Assembly (NCBI GenBank): GCA_964523895.1 | Contig: CAZGBJ010000005.1 | Span: 56,795 to 120,794 of the forward strand | DNA: 64,000 nt | DNA from: UBA7359 sp964523895 | Lineage (GTDB): Bacteria > Pseudomonadota > Gammaproteobacteria > Eutrophobiales > Eutrophobiaceae | Direction: 5' to 3' | Shown here: one piece after another, positions 53,078 through 62,194 of the stretch | Position numbering within the stretch: position 1 is the first letter of the stretch | Layout: every line of letters begins with the position of its first letter | The notes under the pieces: model-generated | Told to the model about the DNA's origin: nothing | Databases searched by the model: none | What the model saw: the letters and a program-made list of their open reading frames with translations, nothing else | Position numbers and translations under genes: made by a program

Positions 53078-54307
53078 ATGGCTAGAATCAAAATTAGTTT
53101 TCAAAATCAACAAGGAGAATCTCTAGCAGGCTTGTTAGAAACACCGGATGGCGAAACCAGGGCTTATGCTCTGTTTGCACATTGTTTTACTTGTTCAAAA
53201 GATATTGCCGCCGCATCACGCATAACCCGTGCATTGGCAAGTAAAGGCATCGCCGTTTTGCGCTTTGATTTTACCGGGCTAGGTAATAGTGACGGCGATT
53301 TCGCAAATACTAATTTTTCATCCAATATTAATGACCTGATTCAGGCGGCAAATCACCTTGAAGAAAACTATGCTGCGCCCGTTATGATTATTGGACATAG
53401 TTTGGGTGGCGCAGCTGTCTTAGCGGCTGCCCAATCAATCTCCTCTATTAAAGCGATTGTAACGATTGCGGCTCCTTCTACAGGCGATCATGTGGAGCAT
53501 TTATTCTCACACGCGAAAGATGAAATCATCAGTAAGGATGAAGCCGTTGTCGATCTCGCTGGACGGAATTTCACTATCAAAAAACAATTTATTGATGACA
53601 TTAATAACTATAACGACACATCACATATAAGCCAGTTAGGTAAGGCGCTGTTGGTATTACATTCTCCTATTGATGACACTGTCTCTATTGATGAGGCGGC
53701 AAAGATTTATTCTGCGGCAAAACATCCAAAAAGTTTTATTTCTCTCGATAAAGCCGACCATTTGTTATCAAAGCGTGAAGATTCAGAATATGTTGCCAGT
53801 GTTGTTTCCAGCTGGGCAGCTCGTTACCTTGATATATCCGGTGTTGATAAAGAAGCATCGTCGGGTACGGCTCCCAATATTGAAAGTGGCCATGTTTTAA
53901 TCACTGAACAAAACAAGAAATTTACCCGAAAAATCTATACTGAAGACCATCAACTAATTGCAGATGAACCTTTGTCTGTCGGCGGATCAAACCTGGGTTC
54001 TAACCCATATGAATTATTACTCGCTTCACTTGGCGCATGCACATCAATGACAATTCGTATGTATGCGAATCGTAAAGAATTGAGCCTGGACAATGTTGAA
54101 GTCACATTGAAACATGATCGCATTCATGCCAAGGATTGTATGGATTGTGAGTCGGAGACAGGTTCTGTCGATATTATTGAAAAATTTATCAAACTAGAGG
54201 GAAATCTTACGGATCCAGAACGCCAACGTATTCTTGAGATTGCTGATATGTGCCCAGTACATAAAACTCTTCATAATGAAATACAGATTAAATCAAATCT
54301 GACATAA
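53078..54307 (+). CDS. Bifunctional alpha/beta-hydrolase and OsmC domain protein
   Basis: The first about 255 residues are an alpha/beta hydrolase with an HCFT oxyanion region and nucleophile motif IIGHSLGGAAV (Ser about 110). DDT and KADHLL give the likely Asp and His. Residues about 275-408 are an OsmC/Ohr domain with the two peroxidatic Cys positions in LLASLGACTSMTIRMYA and MCPVHKTLHNEI. The fusion is a known family; the OsmC half likely reduces organic hydroperoxides, the hydrolase substrate is unknown. A hairpin just past the stop may be its terminator. Confidence 0.9.
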   Translation: MARIKISFQNQQGESLAGLLETPDGETRAYALFAHCFTCSKDIAAASRITRALASKGIAVLRFDFTGLGNSDGDFANTNFSSNINDLIQAANHLEENYAAPVMIIGHSLGGAAVLAAAQSISSIKAIVTIAAPSTGDHVEHLFSHAKDEIISKDEAVVDLAGRNFTIKKQFIDDINNYNDTSHISQLGKALLVLHSPIDDTVSIDEAAKIYSAAKHPKSFISLDKADHLLSKREDSEYVASVVSSWAARYLDISGVDKEASSGTAPNIESGHVLITEQNKKFTRKIYTEDHQLIADEPLSVGGSNLGSNPYELLLASLGACTSMTIRMYANRKELSLDNVEVTLKHDRIHAKDCMDCESETGSVDIIEKFIKLEGNLTDPERQRILEIADMCPVHKTLHNEIQIKSNLT

Positions 54308-54317
54308 AATTGTTACG

Positions 54318-55409
54318 CTACCAATCAAGATTGATTGGTATTTCTGTTTTATTTTCTCTGTGTCGGTAATGAGAGCTAGCCTGGTAGACTTTTTTCCTAA
54401 TGCGGTTTAATTCGCCTATCGGTCGGTGCTCATTGAGACTATGCCATGGGGAATAAGATAAATTTTCACAAAACTGTTGTTGTTCTATTGAATCAAACTC
54501 CTGGATCGGAATCGTAATTTTCGCAATAGGAATATAGGTTGAATCAGATTCTTTCCATTCAATACTCGGATCTTCAATTGGCATATATTTATCTGGGTTT
54601 TGCAATTGCACCATAAAATAAAAACAGGCTTCTCCTGTTTTTAACTCTTCTGCCATTGTTTTACGCAAAAAATCAGCATCAACTTTATCTTTATCCACAT
54701 TATTATTTATAGCAGTGCAGGATTGGGCTGAAAACTTAATATTGTTTGGTCCAAGTTTATAAGCAGTATTACTAAAATAATCCGCTGACAATGGACTATG
54801 TGGCGCTTCTTTTAATGTTGCTAAACCATGAAACAATTCTCTTATATTCCACTTAAACGGATTAAGCCCGGAAAAAAAATATAGGATTTTATCGTCGCTT
54901 TCAACAAAGCGATTATAGTCTTCTACGTTGGCTGCAAAAAAAACAGGCGCATCATGCATCAAAAATTCCTGTGTTTCAGAACTACCCTCTTCTTTTATTA
55001 ATTTATCGTCATAAATATTAAATAATTTTATTGCCATGCCGTGCGCATCTTTATCAGCATCATGATTGTTTTTCATGCTTGATCTGCCATTTGAAAAACG
55101 TATCCAGCTTTTATAACGATTACCAGGCATACTAAACACGCCATGTTGTAAAACAGGCTGAATTGTTTCGTTAACATCGAAATACGCTTTCACACAAGCG
55201 TGACCTTTCGAATGCGCACCACGAGCAATATAGGATGTTTTATTTTCTTCCAGAACCTTTATGAAATTATCGATAGAACGCTGGGTTTGTTCCGTCTCAT
55301 CCTGCCGAAATATTTCTTCTGTAGTAACCGGAGAATCACTATATAAATGATAAGAAACAAAAAGAATAATAAAAATTAAAACAAATCCGACGATCTTTAA
55401 AAACTTCAT
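54318..55409 (-). CDS. Catalase-family heme protein with N-terminal membrane anchor
   Basis: A 363-residue protein with a hydrophobic segment at residues 3-22, then a catalase-fold core. RGAHSKGHACVKAYFDV replaces the usual heme-side His region, RFSNGRSS follows, and DAHGMAIKLFNI with FLMHDAPVFFA matches catalases. The C-terminal half is short, as in SrpA/catalase-like heme proteins rather than full catalases (about 480 residues). Whether it has catalase or peroxidase activity is unclear. It starts five bp after the cytochrome gene and is last in the minus-strand run. Confidence 0.82.
   Translation of the reverse strand: MKFLKIVGFVLIFIILFVSYHLYSDSPVTTEEIFRQDETEQTQRSIDNFIKVLEENKTSYIARGAHSKGHACVKAYFDVNETIQPVLQHGVFSMPGNRYKSWIRFSNGRSSMKNNHDADKDAHGMAIKLFNIYDDKLIKEEGSSETQEFLMHDAPVFFAANVEDYNRFVESDDKILYFFSGLNPFKWNIRELFHGLATLKEAPHSPLSADYFSNTAYKLGPNNIKFSAQSCTAINNNVDKDKVDADFLRKTMAEELKTGEACFYFMVQLQNPDKYMPIEDPSIEWKESDSTYIPIAKITIPIQEFDSIEQQQFCENLSYSPWHSLNEHRPIGELNRIRKKVYQASSHYRHRENKTEIPINLDW
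54320..54350 (+). terminator. Candidate terminator after the hydrolase-OsmC gene
   Basis: ACCAATCA (54320-54327) pairs with TGATTGGT (54332-54339) with a four-base loop, followed by ATTTCTGTTTT. It overlaps the 3' end of the convergent catalase-like coding region. Confidence 0.55.
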
Positions 55410-55414
55410 TGCAG

Positions 55415-57139
55415 CTAAAGTGTTTTCATATATTCAACTAATGCCCAAATCTCATCTTCTGTAAATGGGTCTGTGCCATAATCACCCGTGCCATATTCAT
55501 GCCCGGCGTTACTATTACCTTTTAATGTTGTATCGAAAAAGAATGAACCAGGGCGTTCGTCATCGACGTACCCGACTTTTATCGGGTCAAACTCCCATGA
55601 GCCAATATAAAATGAGCTTGATCGTTGTTCAGCGGGTAATAACAATTCATATAGATTAGGTACTGAACCATTGTGTAAAAAAGGACCGCCTGTCCAGATG
55701 CCGTTTAGCGGTCTTGCCTTATAGGCTAACAACGCTTTTTCGGAAACTTCCTGCCCTCTTTCAATGAATTTTCCATCAACATATTTAGGCGGATGTATTT
55801 CTTCGGGATGTCCTGCATTGTTAGCATCTCGTATAGCCAACAAACTTTGCAATGGATTGTTCTTTAATACCCCGCCCATAACATTATTGACAATATATAG
55901 TGCTGGAGCTTCTTCTCCCATTATTTCACCGACAGTATAAAAACGGGGCTTGCCATTAAATATTCCGGTTTTACCTCGTTGGAATATTGCATTTTTTGCC
56001 ATCCAGGGATCAGTTTGTATCGTATCGAGTGTACTCATCCTTGTTTTAATCTTGCGATCAGGATCAGTACGATTCATATCTTGATGACAACTGAGACAAT
56101 GATTTTCATAAAGTTGCCTGCCTGCTGTTACTTTTTCCTGATTAATTTTTGGAAAGAAGCCTGGCCAAAGCGGTGAATATAATGTTGCGACCTTCTTTTC
56201 AATCGCGCGCAGATTACTTGCTTCGATTGATGAAGGGTAACCACCATCAAAGTAAAACAACCATTTTTTTGTTACTGGCTCAACATCACCAAATACACCG
56301 ATAACTTCACCCACATTTCTGGCTAAAGCACCAATACTGGAATTAGATTGAGAACCATCCCACTCGACATAATCATGTTGTGGTGTGTCCCAGATGTAGG
56401 GATAACTGGTTGGCGCATCCGGTGCATTAAAATTATCTTTAACGCCTGTTAACAAAAGTCCTTTATTCAAAATAGCGCCAAAGGCATCAAGACGTGAATA
56501 GCCATAGGGCACCTGGGTATGATTTCTTCGATTATTTTCCTTGCTTATATCGTAAGCGTGCTCAAGTTCATTCCTTAGTTCGATTTTCTTTTTTGCAGAG
56601 ACACTTTCACTCAAAATCTTTCTTTCAAAACGCAGATATTTATCTTCATCATCCAGCGTTGCTTTCATTGAAGCTTCAATTGAATCAAGAAACTGAGGCA
56701 AATCCATCATGCTTTGACCACCATCAATTCGAATATATTTATTCTGATATTTTATTTGCTGTGTATGGCATGCTGCACAGGTTAGACCGAGATGATCCTC
56801 GTTACGTGAAAAACCAACAGGCAGTCCATCAGGGTTATTTTTACTTTTCTTTGCTGGAAGAAAACCCATGCCTAACAAGTTAAATGAATCACTGAGTAAA
56901 TTTTGACTGCCTTCCTGTTCAAGATTCATAAATATTCTGTACGGCATTAAACGCGAGCCCTGATCAACAAAGTAAAACCATTCACGATCAGCTTCACTCC
57001 AGTTTTGTTCAAGGTAAATTAATTCATCCAACAACATCGCCTGTTTATCCTGAACTTCTGAAGCCTGAGAATAAATACTGATTAGTAAACTCATGCATCC
57101 AATGACTAACAAACTGTATTTAATATGATAATTATTCAT
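55415..57139 (-). CDS. Exported di-heme cytochrome c (cytochrome c peroxidase-like)
   Basis: This 574-residue protein has a signal peptide (KYSLLVIGCMSLLISIYSQA) and two heme c motifs: CAACH in LGLTCAACHTQQ (about residue 115) and CLSCH in NHCLSCHQDMN (about 350). The C-terminal domain has GPFLHNGSVPNLYELL, with Met/His candidates for the electron-transfer heme as in the MauG/CcpA superfamily. It probably oxidises or reduces a periplasmic substrate. It lies two bp from the lipase-like gene and five bp from the catalase-like gene. Confidence 0.88.
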   Translation of the reverse strand: MNNYHIKYSLLVIGCMSLLISIYSQASEVQDKQAMLLDELIYLEQNWSEADREWFYFVDQGSRLMPYRIFMNLEQEGSQNLLSDSFNLLGMGFLPAKKSKNNPDGLPVGFSRNEDHLGLTCAACHTQQIKYQNKYIRIDGGQSMMDLPQFLDSIEASMKATLDDEDKYLRFERKILSESVSAKKKIELRNELEHAYDISKENNRRNHTQVPYGYSRLDAFGAILNKGLLLTGVKDNFNAPDAPTSYPYIWDTPQHDYVEWDGSQSNSSIGALARNVGEVIGVFGDVEPVTKKWLFYFDGGYPSSIEASNLRAIEKKVATLYSPLWPGFFPKINQEKVTAGRQLYENHCLSCHQDMNRTDPDRKIKTRMSTLDTIQTDPWMAKNAIFQRGKTGIFNGKPRFYTVGEIMGEEAPALYIVNNVMGGVLKNNPLQSLLAIRDANNAGHPEEIHPPKYVDGKFIERGQEVSEKALLAYKARPLNGIWTGGPFLHNGSVPNLYELLLPAEQRSSSFYIGSWEFDPIKVGYVDDERPGSFFFDTTLKGNSNAGHEYGTGDYGTDPFTEDEIWALVEYMKTL

Positions 57140-57141
57140 TT

Positions 57142-58554
57142 TTAATCTCTGATTAATAATGCATTCAACAAATTATCCTGAAAACTGACGTTGCCGGTTA
57201 AGCTATTATGTTTTTCACATAAAAAAACAACATGATCTAGCGGGAAAAAAGAATATTTGTGTCTGGGCACACTCGGATCAAGCACGGGTCGCCCCATTAA
57301 AGATGCTTTGCTTACAGTACCGTCGCCGGGCTCCAACAAAATTTTACTATAATCAACACCATCAACAGCTTGTGTTATTTCATCGGGGCTCATCCTGATT
57401 AAAGATTCCCCTTCAACTTCCTCTACAATGATTCTTGCAGCAGTTAAATGACAATCACCGCCAAAAACAATCAACAATGGATGTTTTTCTGGTAACGGAA
57501 CTGTTAATGACCAAACAAAACGTCTCGCCCTTTCGAGGCTTTTTTCAAAAAACTGTTCCAATGTTTGTAAATATTTTTTCGCTTCTTCACTATTATCAAA
57601 TTCGTTTGTTATTCTAGTTCTCACCTCTGGATTAAAAATAGCCCATTGAAAACTACGCCAGATATTTATATCGAACAAGTCACGATCAAGCTCCTTCCCT
57701 TCCGTAGTTACTATCCAATTATTTAATGGATGTGGAAATAGATGGTAGAGGCTCGGCATGGTAAGTAATGTTTCCGAATTGATACGTTTCAGTCCCAATT
57801 GAATCCCATCAATAAATCCATTCAGCATTTTAACGGAACCCAGATTTGGCGTACCCAACAGAACAACCCGACGTACCCGTTCACCACCATACATATTGAC
57901 GGGAAAATCATTGTCATTAGTAACATCGACACGTCCATAACGCATAAAATAACGAGTGATTAACCCACCCATGCTGTGAGCAACAATATCAACCTTAAGA
58001 TCTGGGTCGCCGTAATCTTTTCGTATCTGATCAACCATATCTGCCAGTTGACCCGCGCTAATTACATTGTCTTGACGCCAATCATAAATAAATGTGTATA
58101 AGTTTTTCTGATTAGGATTAATTTTTTGTCCAGGCTCGGCATGTTTATAACCTCCATTCTCCGTTAAGGTCTTAATTATATTGCCATAAAAATCTTTACC
58201 AATAATATCCCCGGCAAGTTCAAACGGCTCATATCGATTTTCTTTAACTTCTAATGTTGCTGGATCGATATCCAATGCCAGATGTCGAAATTCATCAAGC
58301 AATAATTTCCAAGGGGAACTAAACCAGCCTTCTATGCCAGTTTTTTTATCTCTGAGTTTGCTGCCTAAAACTCCATGTATAAAGATAACCGGCGGCTGAT
58401 CCGTCACCATCATGCTTTCTTCAAACAAACGTTTTAGATTTGGTTTGGATTCAAAGTTTTTGTTAAAAAATAAAAATGAGACAACAACTACTGTTACGGC
58501 TACAAGCAGAATGTAGCGATTGAATAGAGTTTTTCTCAATAATTTAAAAACCAT
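57142..58554 (-). CDS. LCAT-like alpha/beta-hydrolase (lipase/acyltransferase), membrane-anchored
   Basis: A 470-residue protein with an N-terminal membrane segment (about residues 13-28). The lecithin:cholesterol acyltransferase-type fold is marked by VIFIHGVLGSKLRDKKTG and the nucleophile elbow DIVAHSMGGLITRYFM (about Ser194). A Asp/His pair is plausible in GDGTVSKAS and PLDHVVFL. It is likely a periplasmic phospholipase or acyltransferase. It is 19 bp after the DoxX gene in the same run. Confidence 0.85.
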   Translation of the reverse strand: MVFKLLRKTLFNRYILLVAVTVVVVSFLFFNKNFESKPNLKRLFEESMMVTDQPPVIFIHGVLGSKLRDKKTGIEGWFSSPWKLLLDEFRHLALDIDPATLEVKENRYEPFELAGDIIGKDFYGNIIKTLTENGGYKHAEPGQKINPNQKNLYTFIYDWRQDNVISAGQLADMVDQIRKDYGDPDLKVDIVAHSMGGLITRYFMRYGRVDVTNDNDFPVNMYGGERVRRVVLLGTPNLGSVKMLNGFIDGIQLGLKRINSETLLTMPSLYHLFPHPLNNWIVTTEGKELDRDLFDINIWRSFQWAIFNPEVRTRITNEFDNSEEAKKYLQTLEQFFEKSLERARRFVWSLTVPLPEKHPLLIVFGGDCHLTAARIIVEEVEGESLIRMSPDEITQAVDGVDYSKILLEPGDGTVSKASLMGRPVLDPSVPRHKYSFFPLDHVVFLCEKHNSLTGNVSFQDNLLNALLIRD

Positions 58555-58573
58555 TTAAAACCTATACTTTAAT

Positions 58574-59182
58574 TTATAGCTGTCTAAATTTCCTGGAAAC
58601 CCAATAATCAATGCTAGCATATTTGCCAGCACCTATAACTAATAAGGCAAGCAACATAATGAAATAGGTAGCAGCAAATTCAATTCCATTATTCAGTATT
58701 ACAAATGAACCATTTTCGGTTAACCAACTGTAGTTACCATGTTCTTTTAAAATATCTTTTGCACGATCCAGTCTATCAATGGCACCCATCGTCCTTTCAG
58801 TTGCAAAGAAACCGGCTCCTTCAGCAATAGCCAACCAACCATTTTGTAAATGTACCGTCACAATGGCAACAATCATTGTGCACATCAGTGGTATTGATAC
58901 CCAACGTACACCCAGACCGATAAGTAATAATATTGCACCACCTGCTTCCGTTAACGATGCCGACCAGGCCAACAAGGCTGGAAAAGGTAAACCAAGTCCC
59001 CAATCAGGATTGCCAAACCACTCTATCGTGCTGTCCATTGAACCTATTTTCTTTGATCCTGCTATCCAGAAGATAGGCACAAGATACAAACGTAATAATA
59101 AAGGACCAATAAATCCTATCGCTTCAACTATCTTATCTAAAAGATCCTGAGCCAAATTAATTAATTTAATTATAGTCGCCAT
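58574..59182 (-). CDS. DoxX family membrane protein
   Basis: A 202-residue protein with four main hydrophobic segments and the DoxX pattern LLRLYLVPIFWIAGSKKI near the start and LLLIGLGVRWVSIPLMCTM in the middle. AGGAG precedes the ATG by ten bases. DoxX relatives occur in quinone/thiosulfate oxidation and as the membrane partner (HvfX) in EGKCG-RiPP operons; which applies here is not decided by sequence. Confidence 0.85.
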   Translation of the reverse strand: MATIIKLINLAQDLLDKIVEAIGFIGPLLLRLYLVPIFWIAGSKKIGSMDSTIEWFGNPDWGLGLPFPALLAWSASLTEAGGAILLLIGLGVRWVSIPLMCTMIVAIVTVHLQNGWLAIAEGAGFFATERTMGAIDRLDRAKDILKEHGNYSWLTENGSFVILNNGIEFAATYFIMLLALLVIGAGKYASIDYWVSRKFRQL

Positions 59183-59220
59183 TATTCAGTACTCCTCTAT
59201 ATTGGTTTAATCTATTTCTC

Positions 59221-60720
59221 TCATGTCTGGATTACATTTGGGTGTAATTCATTTAGCGCAATAGATAGACCGTTGTTTGTAACAACACGTGCATGCATTC
59301 TTTTTAATTCTCTTGGAGATTTAACGCCGCATGAATGTGCCAGAATGCCTACTTCTTTTGTCATGTTTTTTGCATAATTCATTACACGTAATGCCTTATC
59401 TTCAGGGTCCAAACCCTTTTGTAATTTAACGTCATGCGTAGTAATCCCTGTTGGGCAGGTATTCTTGTTACATTGCAGTGCCTGAATACAACCAAGCGCA
59501 AACATAAAGCCACGTGCCGAAGTAATAAAATCGGCACCAATACAAAGCGCCCATGCAACGTCAGCCGGCGTAATTAATTTACCGGAACTAACAATTTTGA
59601 TTCGTTTACGTAAACCGTACTCGTTCAATTTGTCTACCAGTAAAGGCAAACTTTCTCGCAATGGCAGACCCATATCATCCATTAGCGGCATCGGTGCTGC
59701 ACCTGTGCCTCCATCTGCACCATCTACTGTGATGAAGTCCGGCGCACTTTCAATTCCTCGTTTGTTAATTTCTTCAAACAATCTGTCCAGCCAACCATAA
59801 GCACCTATTACAGCCTTGAATCCAACTGGTTTTCCCGTAACACGACGAATTCGATCTATCATGTCCAATAATTCATCATTATTATTGATGTCGGTATGAC
59901 GATTCGGACTGATCGCATCTGATCCCGGTTTGATACCACGAATCTTTGCGATTTCATCAGTCACTTTTCCGCCCGGTAATATTCCACCTTTGCCTGGCTT
60001 GGCACCCTGACTCAATTTGATCTCAAACATCTTTACCTGATCATGTGCAGCTACTTCCTTTAACTTTTCGTCATTAAGATTTCCTTCGAAATCTCTCACG
60101 CCATTTTTGGCTGTACCTATTTGAAAAACGATATCGGCACCACCCTTAAGATGATACGGTGATAAGCCACCTTCACCAGTGTTCATCCAACAACCAGCCA
60201 TGCGTGCTCCATTGGATAGTGCTAACACGGCAGGTTTCGAAATAGCGCCAAAACTCATACCGGAAATATTAATCAGAGAGGAAGTCGTGTAAGGCGTATC
60301 ACAATATGTGCCGATGCTAACTGGTTTTGAATCTACAGCATCTTCACCTAAGGTAGGAAATGGACAGTTTACAAACAAGACTGCACCCACTGCACGTAGG
60401 TCTCTGGTAGAACCAAAAGCAACAGTATTGTCTACATTCTTCGCAGCACGATAAGCCCATGATCGTTGAGCACGATTAAATGGCATTTCTTCTCTATCCA
60501 TAGAGAAAAAGTATTGACGAAAAAATTCGCCGATGTGTTCAAAGAAATAACGAAAACGGCCAACAACGGGATAGTTACGACGTATAGCCTGCTTCGTCTG
60601 TGTAACATCAATAATGTAAATCACGACAACCGCTAAAAATATCAATCCCAATACAACGATAAAAGAAGCCGCCATCAACTCAAGAACAGTAAACAACAAT
60701 TTCATATCACCTGACATCAT
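59221..60720 (-). CDS. FMN-binding glutamate synthase family protein (stand-alone GltB-like domain)
   Basis: A 499-residue protein with an N-terminal membrane segment (about residues 14-36) and then the FMN/Fe-S TIM-barrel domain of the glutamate synthase large subunit. Visible are ISGMSFGAISKPAVLALSNG, GEGGLSPYH, ISPNRHTDI, FITVDGADGGTGAAPMPL and the Fe-S ligands CIQALQCNKNTCPTG. The amidotransferase domain is missing, so it cannot use glutamine by itself. GGGGGA lies five bases before the ATG. Function in this form is not known; membrane attachment is unusual for GltB but typical for this subfamily. Confidence 0.88.
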   Translation of the reverse strand: MMSGDMKLLFTVLELMAASFIVVLGLIFLAVVVIYIIDVTQTKQAIRRNYPVVGRFRYFFEHIGEFFRQYFFSMDREEMPFNRAQRSWAYRAAKNVDNTVAFGSTRDLRAVGAVLFVNCPFPTLGEDAVDSKPVSIGTYCDTPYTTSSLINISGMSFGAISKPAVLALSNGARMAGCWMNTGEGGLSPYHLKGGADIVFQIGTAKNGVRDFEGNLNDEKLKEVAAHDQVKMFEIKLSQGAKPGKGGILPGGKVTDEIAKIRGIKPGSDAISPNRHTDINNNDELLDMIDRIRRVTGKPVGFKAVIGAYGWLDRLFEEINKRGIESAPDFITVDGADGGTGAAPMPLMDDMGLPLRESLPLLVDKLNEYGLRKRIKIVSSGKLITPADVAWALCIGADFITSARGFMFALGCIQALQCNKNTCPTGITTHDVKLQKGLDPEDKALRVMNYAKNMTKEVGILAHSCGVKSPRELKRMHARVVTNNGLSIALNELHPNVIQT

Positions 60721-60732
60721 ATAGTTCCCCCA

Positions 60733-62175
60733 TTAGTTAATATTTTTGGGACGAATTACCGTCATCTTTTCGAATTGCATGTCATGCATTGTGTAGGGTA
60801 TTCCACCTACCCCCAGGCCTGATTGCCTGAGTCCCGCAAATGGCATCCAGTCTGTTCTAAAAGCGGTATGATCATTTATCATCACAGCAGTAGCATCAAG
60901 CTGGCTTGATATATACATTGCCTTGTCTATATCCTGCGAAAACAATGATGCCTGAAACGCAAATGCTAATGAATTGGCTCGGGATATTGCATCATCTATT
61001 TCGCTGTATTCATAAACACAAATAACCGGGCCAAATATTTCCTGTTGGCTTACTTTAGAATGATCTGAAGGGTTAAATAGTACGGTGCATGCGTAACATG
61101 ATTCTGATTTTATCTCTCCACCACAGATTAACTCCGCCCCTTCTTCGATAGCTTCATTAACCCACTGTTCGATTCGTTTGATCTCTGAAGACCGTATTAG
61201 CGGACCGACTTCAGTCTCTGTCAGAGTTGGATTACCGATAACCATTTTATTTGCAACACTTGCAAGTTTTTTTACTAATTCCATTGCGATAGATTTATGT
61301 ACAAATACACGCTGCACAGAAACACAAACCTGGCCGGCATGGTAAAAACCACCCTTTGCAAGTAATGGCAGAGCATCATCAATATCTGCATCTTCAGTCA
61401 CTATGACCGGTGCAGCCCCACCATGCTCCAGGGTACAACGAGTACCTGGTGCCAGCCTTGAACGTAACATCCAGCCTACTTTTGCACTTCCTATAAATGA
61501 AAATAGACCAACCCTTTCATCTGTAACCAGCTGAGTTGCAACATCAAGATTGCTTACTGTCATAGCCTGACACCATTCGTCAGGTAACCCTGCCTCACGT
61601 AATATACTTACAAAACGGAAACAGGAAATCGGAGTATCTTCTGCAGGTTTTACAATCACAGGACAACCGACCGCAATTGCTGGAGCAACCTGATGAACAA
61701 TTAAATTTAAAGGGTGATTAAATGCACTGACTGCAACAACGACACCAATCGGCTCCTTCTGTGTAAATGCGATGCGACCTGAAGAAGCAGTATTCAGATC
61801 CATTGGTATTTTATTTCCTGATTCAAGCCTCAATGTTTCAATGCAAAGATTTATGCCATCGATTGCACGCAAGATTTCCACCTTCGAATCAGTTAATGGT
61901 TTTCCACCCTCTAACGAAGCAATGAATGCCAGTTCCTCACTCTGTTCTTGCATAATAGTGGCTGTTCTTTCTAGTATTTCTACTCGCTGCGAAATGGAAA
62001 GCCAGTTTTTCCGATCATGAAATGCAGACATTGCTATCGCTAACGCATGCTCAACTACCTGTTCGTCAGCAGTTTCTACAGTCGCAACCAAATATCCATC
62101 AAAAGGTGAATAAACATTCAACAATTCATCTGTGCTGGTTGCGCCAGGTACCATTAGTTTAAAATGCTCAGTCAT
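60733..62175 (-). CDS. Aldehyde dehydrogenase family protein
   Basis: An NAD(P)-dependent aldehyde dehydrogenase of 480 residues. It has the cofactor region VSAFNHPLNLIVHQVAPAIA, VGLFSFIGSAKVGW, general base Glu in TLEHGGAAPVIV, and nucleophile Cys in FYHAGQVCVSVQRVFVH. The C-terminal QEIFGPVICVYEY is standard. The frame is open to 62217, but the ATG at 62175 has AGGA seven bases upstream and does not overlap far into the preceding gene. It starts 19 bp after the acetolactate-synthase-like gene, suggesting a shared aldehyde substrate or product. Confidence 0.92.
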   Translation of the reverse strand: MTEHFKLMVPGATSTDELLNVYSPFDGYLVATVETADEQVVEHALAIAMSAFHDRKNWLSISQRVEILERTATIMQEQSEELAFIASLEGGKPLTDSKVEILRAIDGINLCIETLRLESGNKIPMDLNTASSGRIAFTQKEPIGVVVAVSAFNHPLNLIVHQVAPAIAVGCPVIVKPAEDTPISCFRFVSILREAGLPDEWCQAMTVSNLDVATQLVTDERVGLFSFIGSAKVGWMLRSRLAPGTRCTLEHGGAAPVIVTEDADIDDALPLLAKGGFYHAGQVCVSVQRVFVHKSIAMELVKKLASVANKMVIGNPTLTETEVGPLIRSSEIKRIEQWVNEAIEEGAELICGGEIKSESCYACTVLFNPSDHSKVSQQEIFGPVICVYEYSEIDDAISRANSLAFAFQASLFSQDIDKAMYISSQLDATAVMINDHTAFRTDWMPFAGLRQSGLGVGGIPYTMHDMQFEKMTVIRPKNIN

Positions 62176-62194
62176 TTTTTTATCCTGCCTAAAA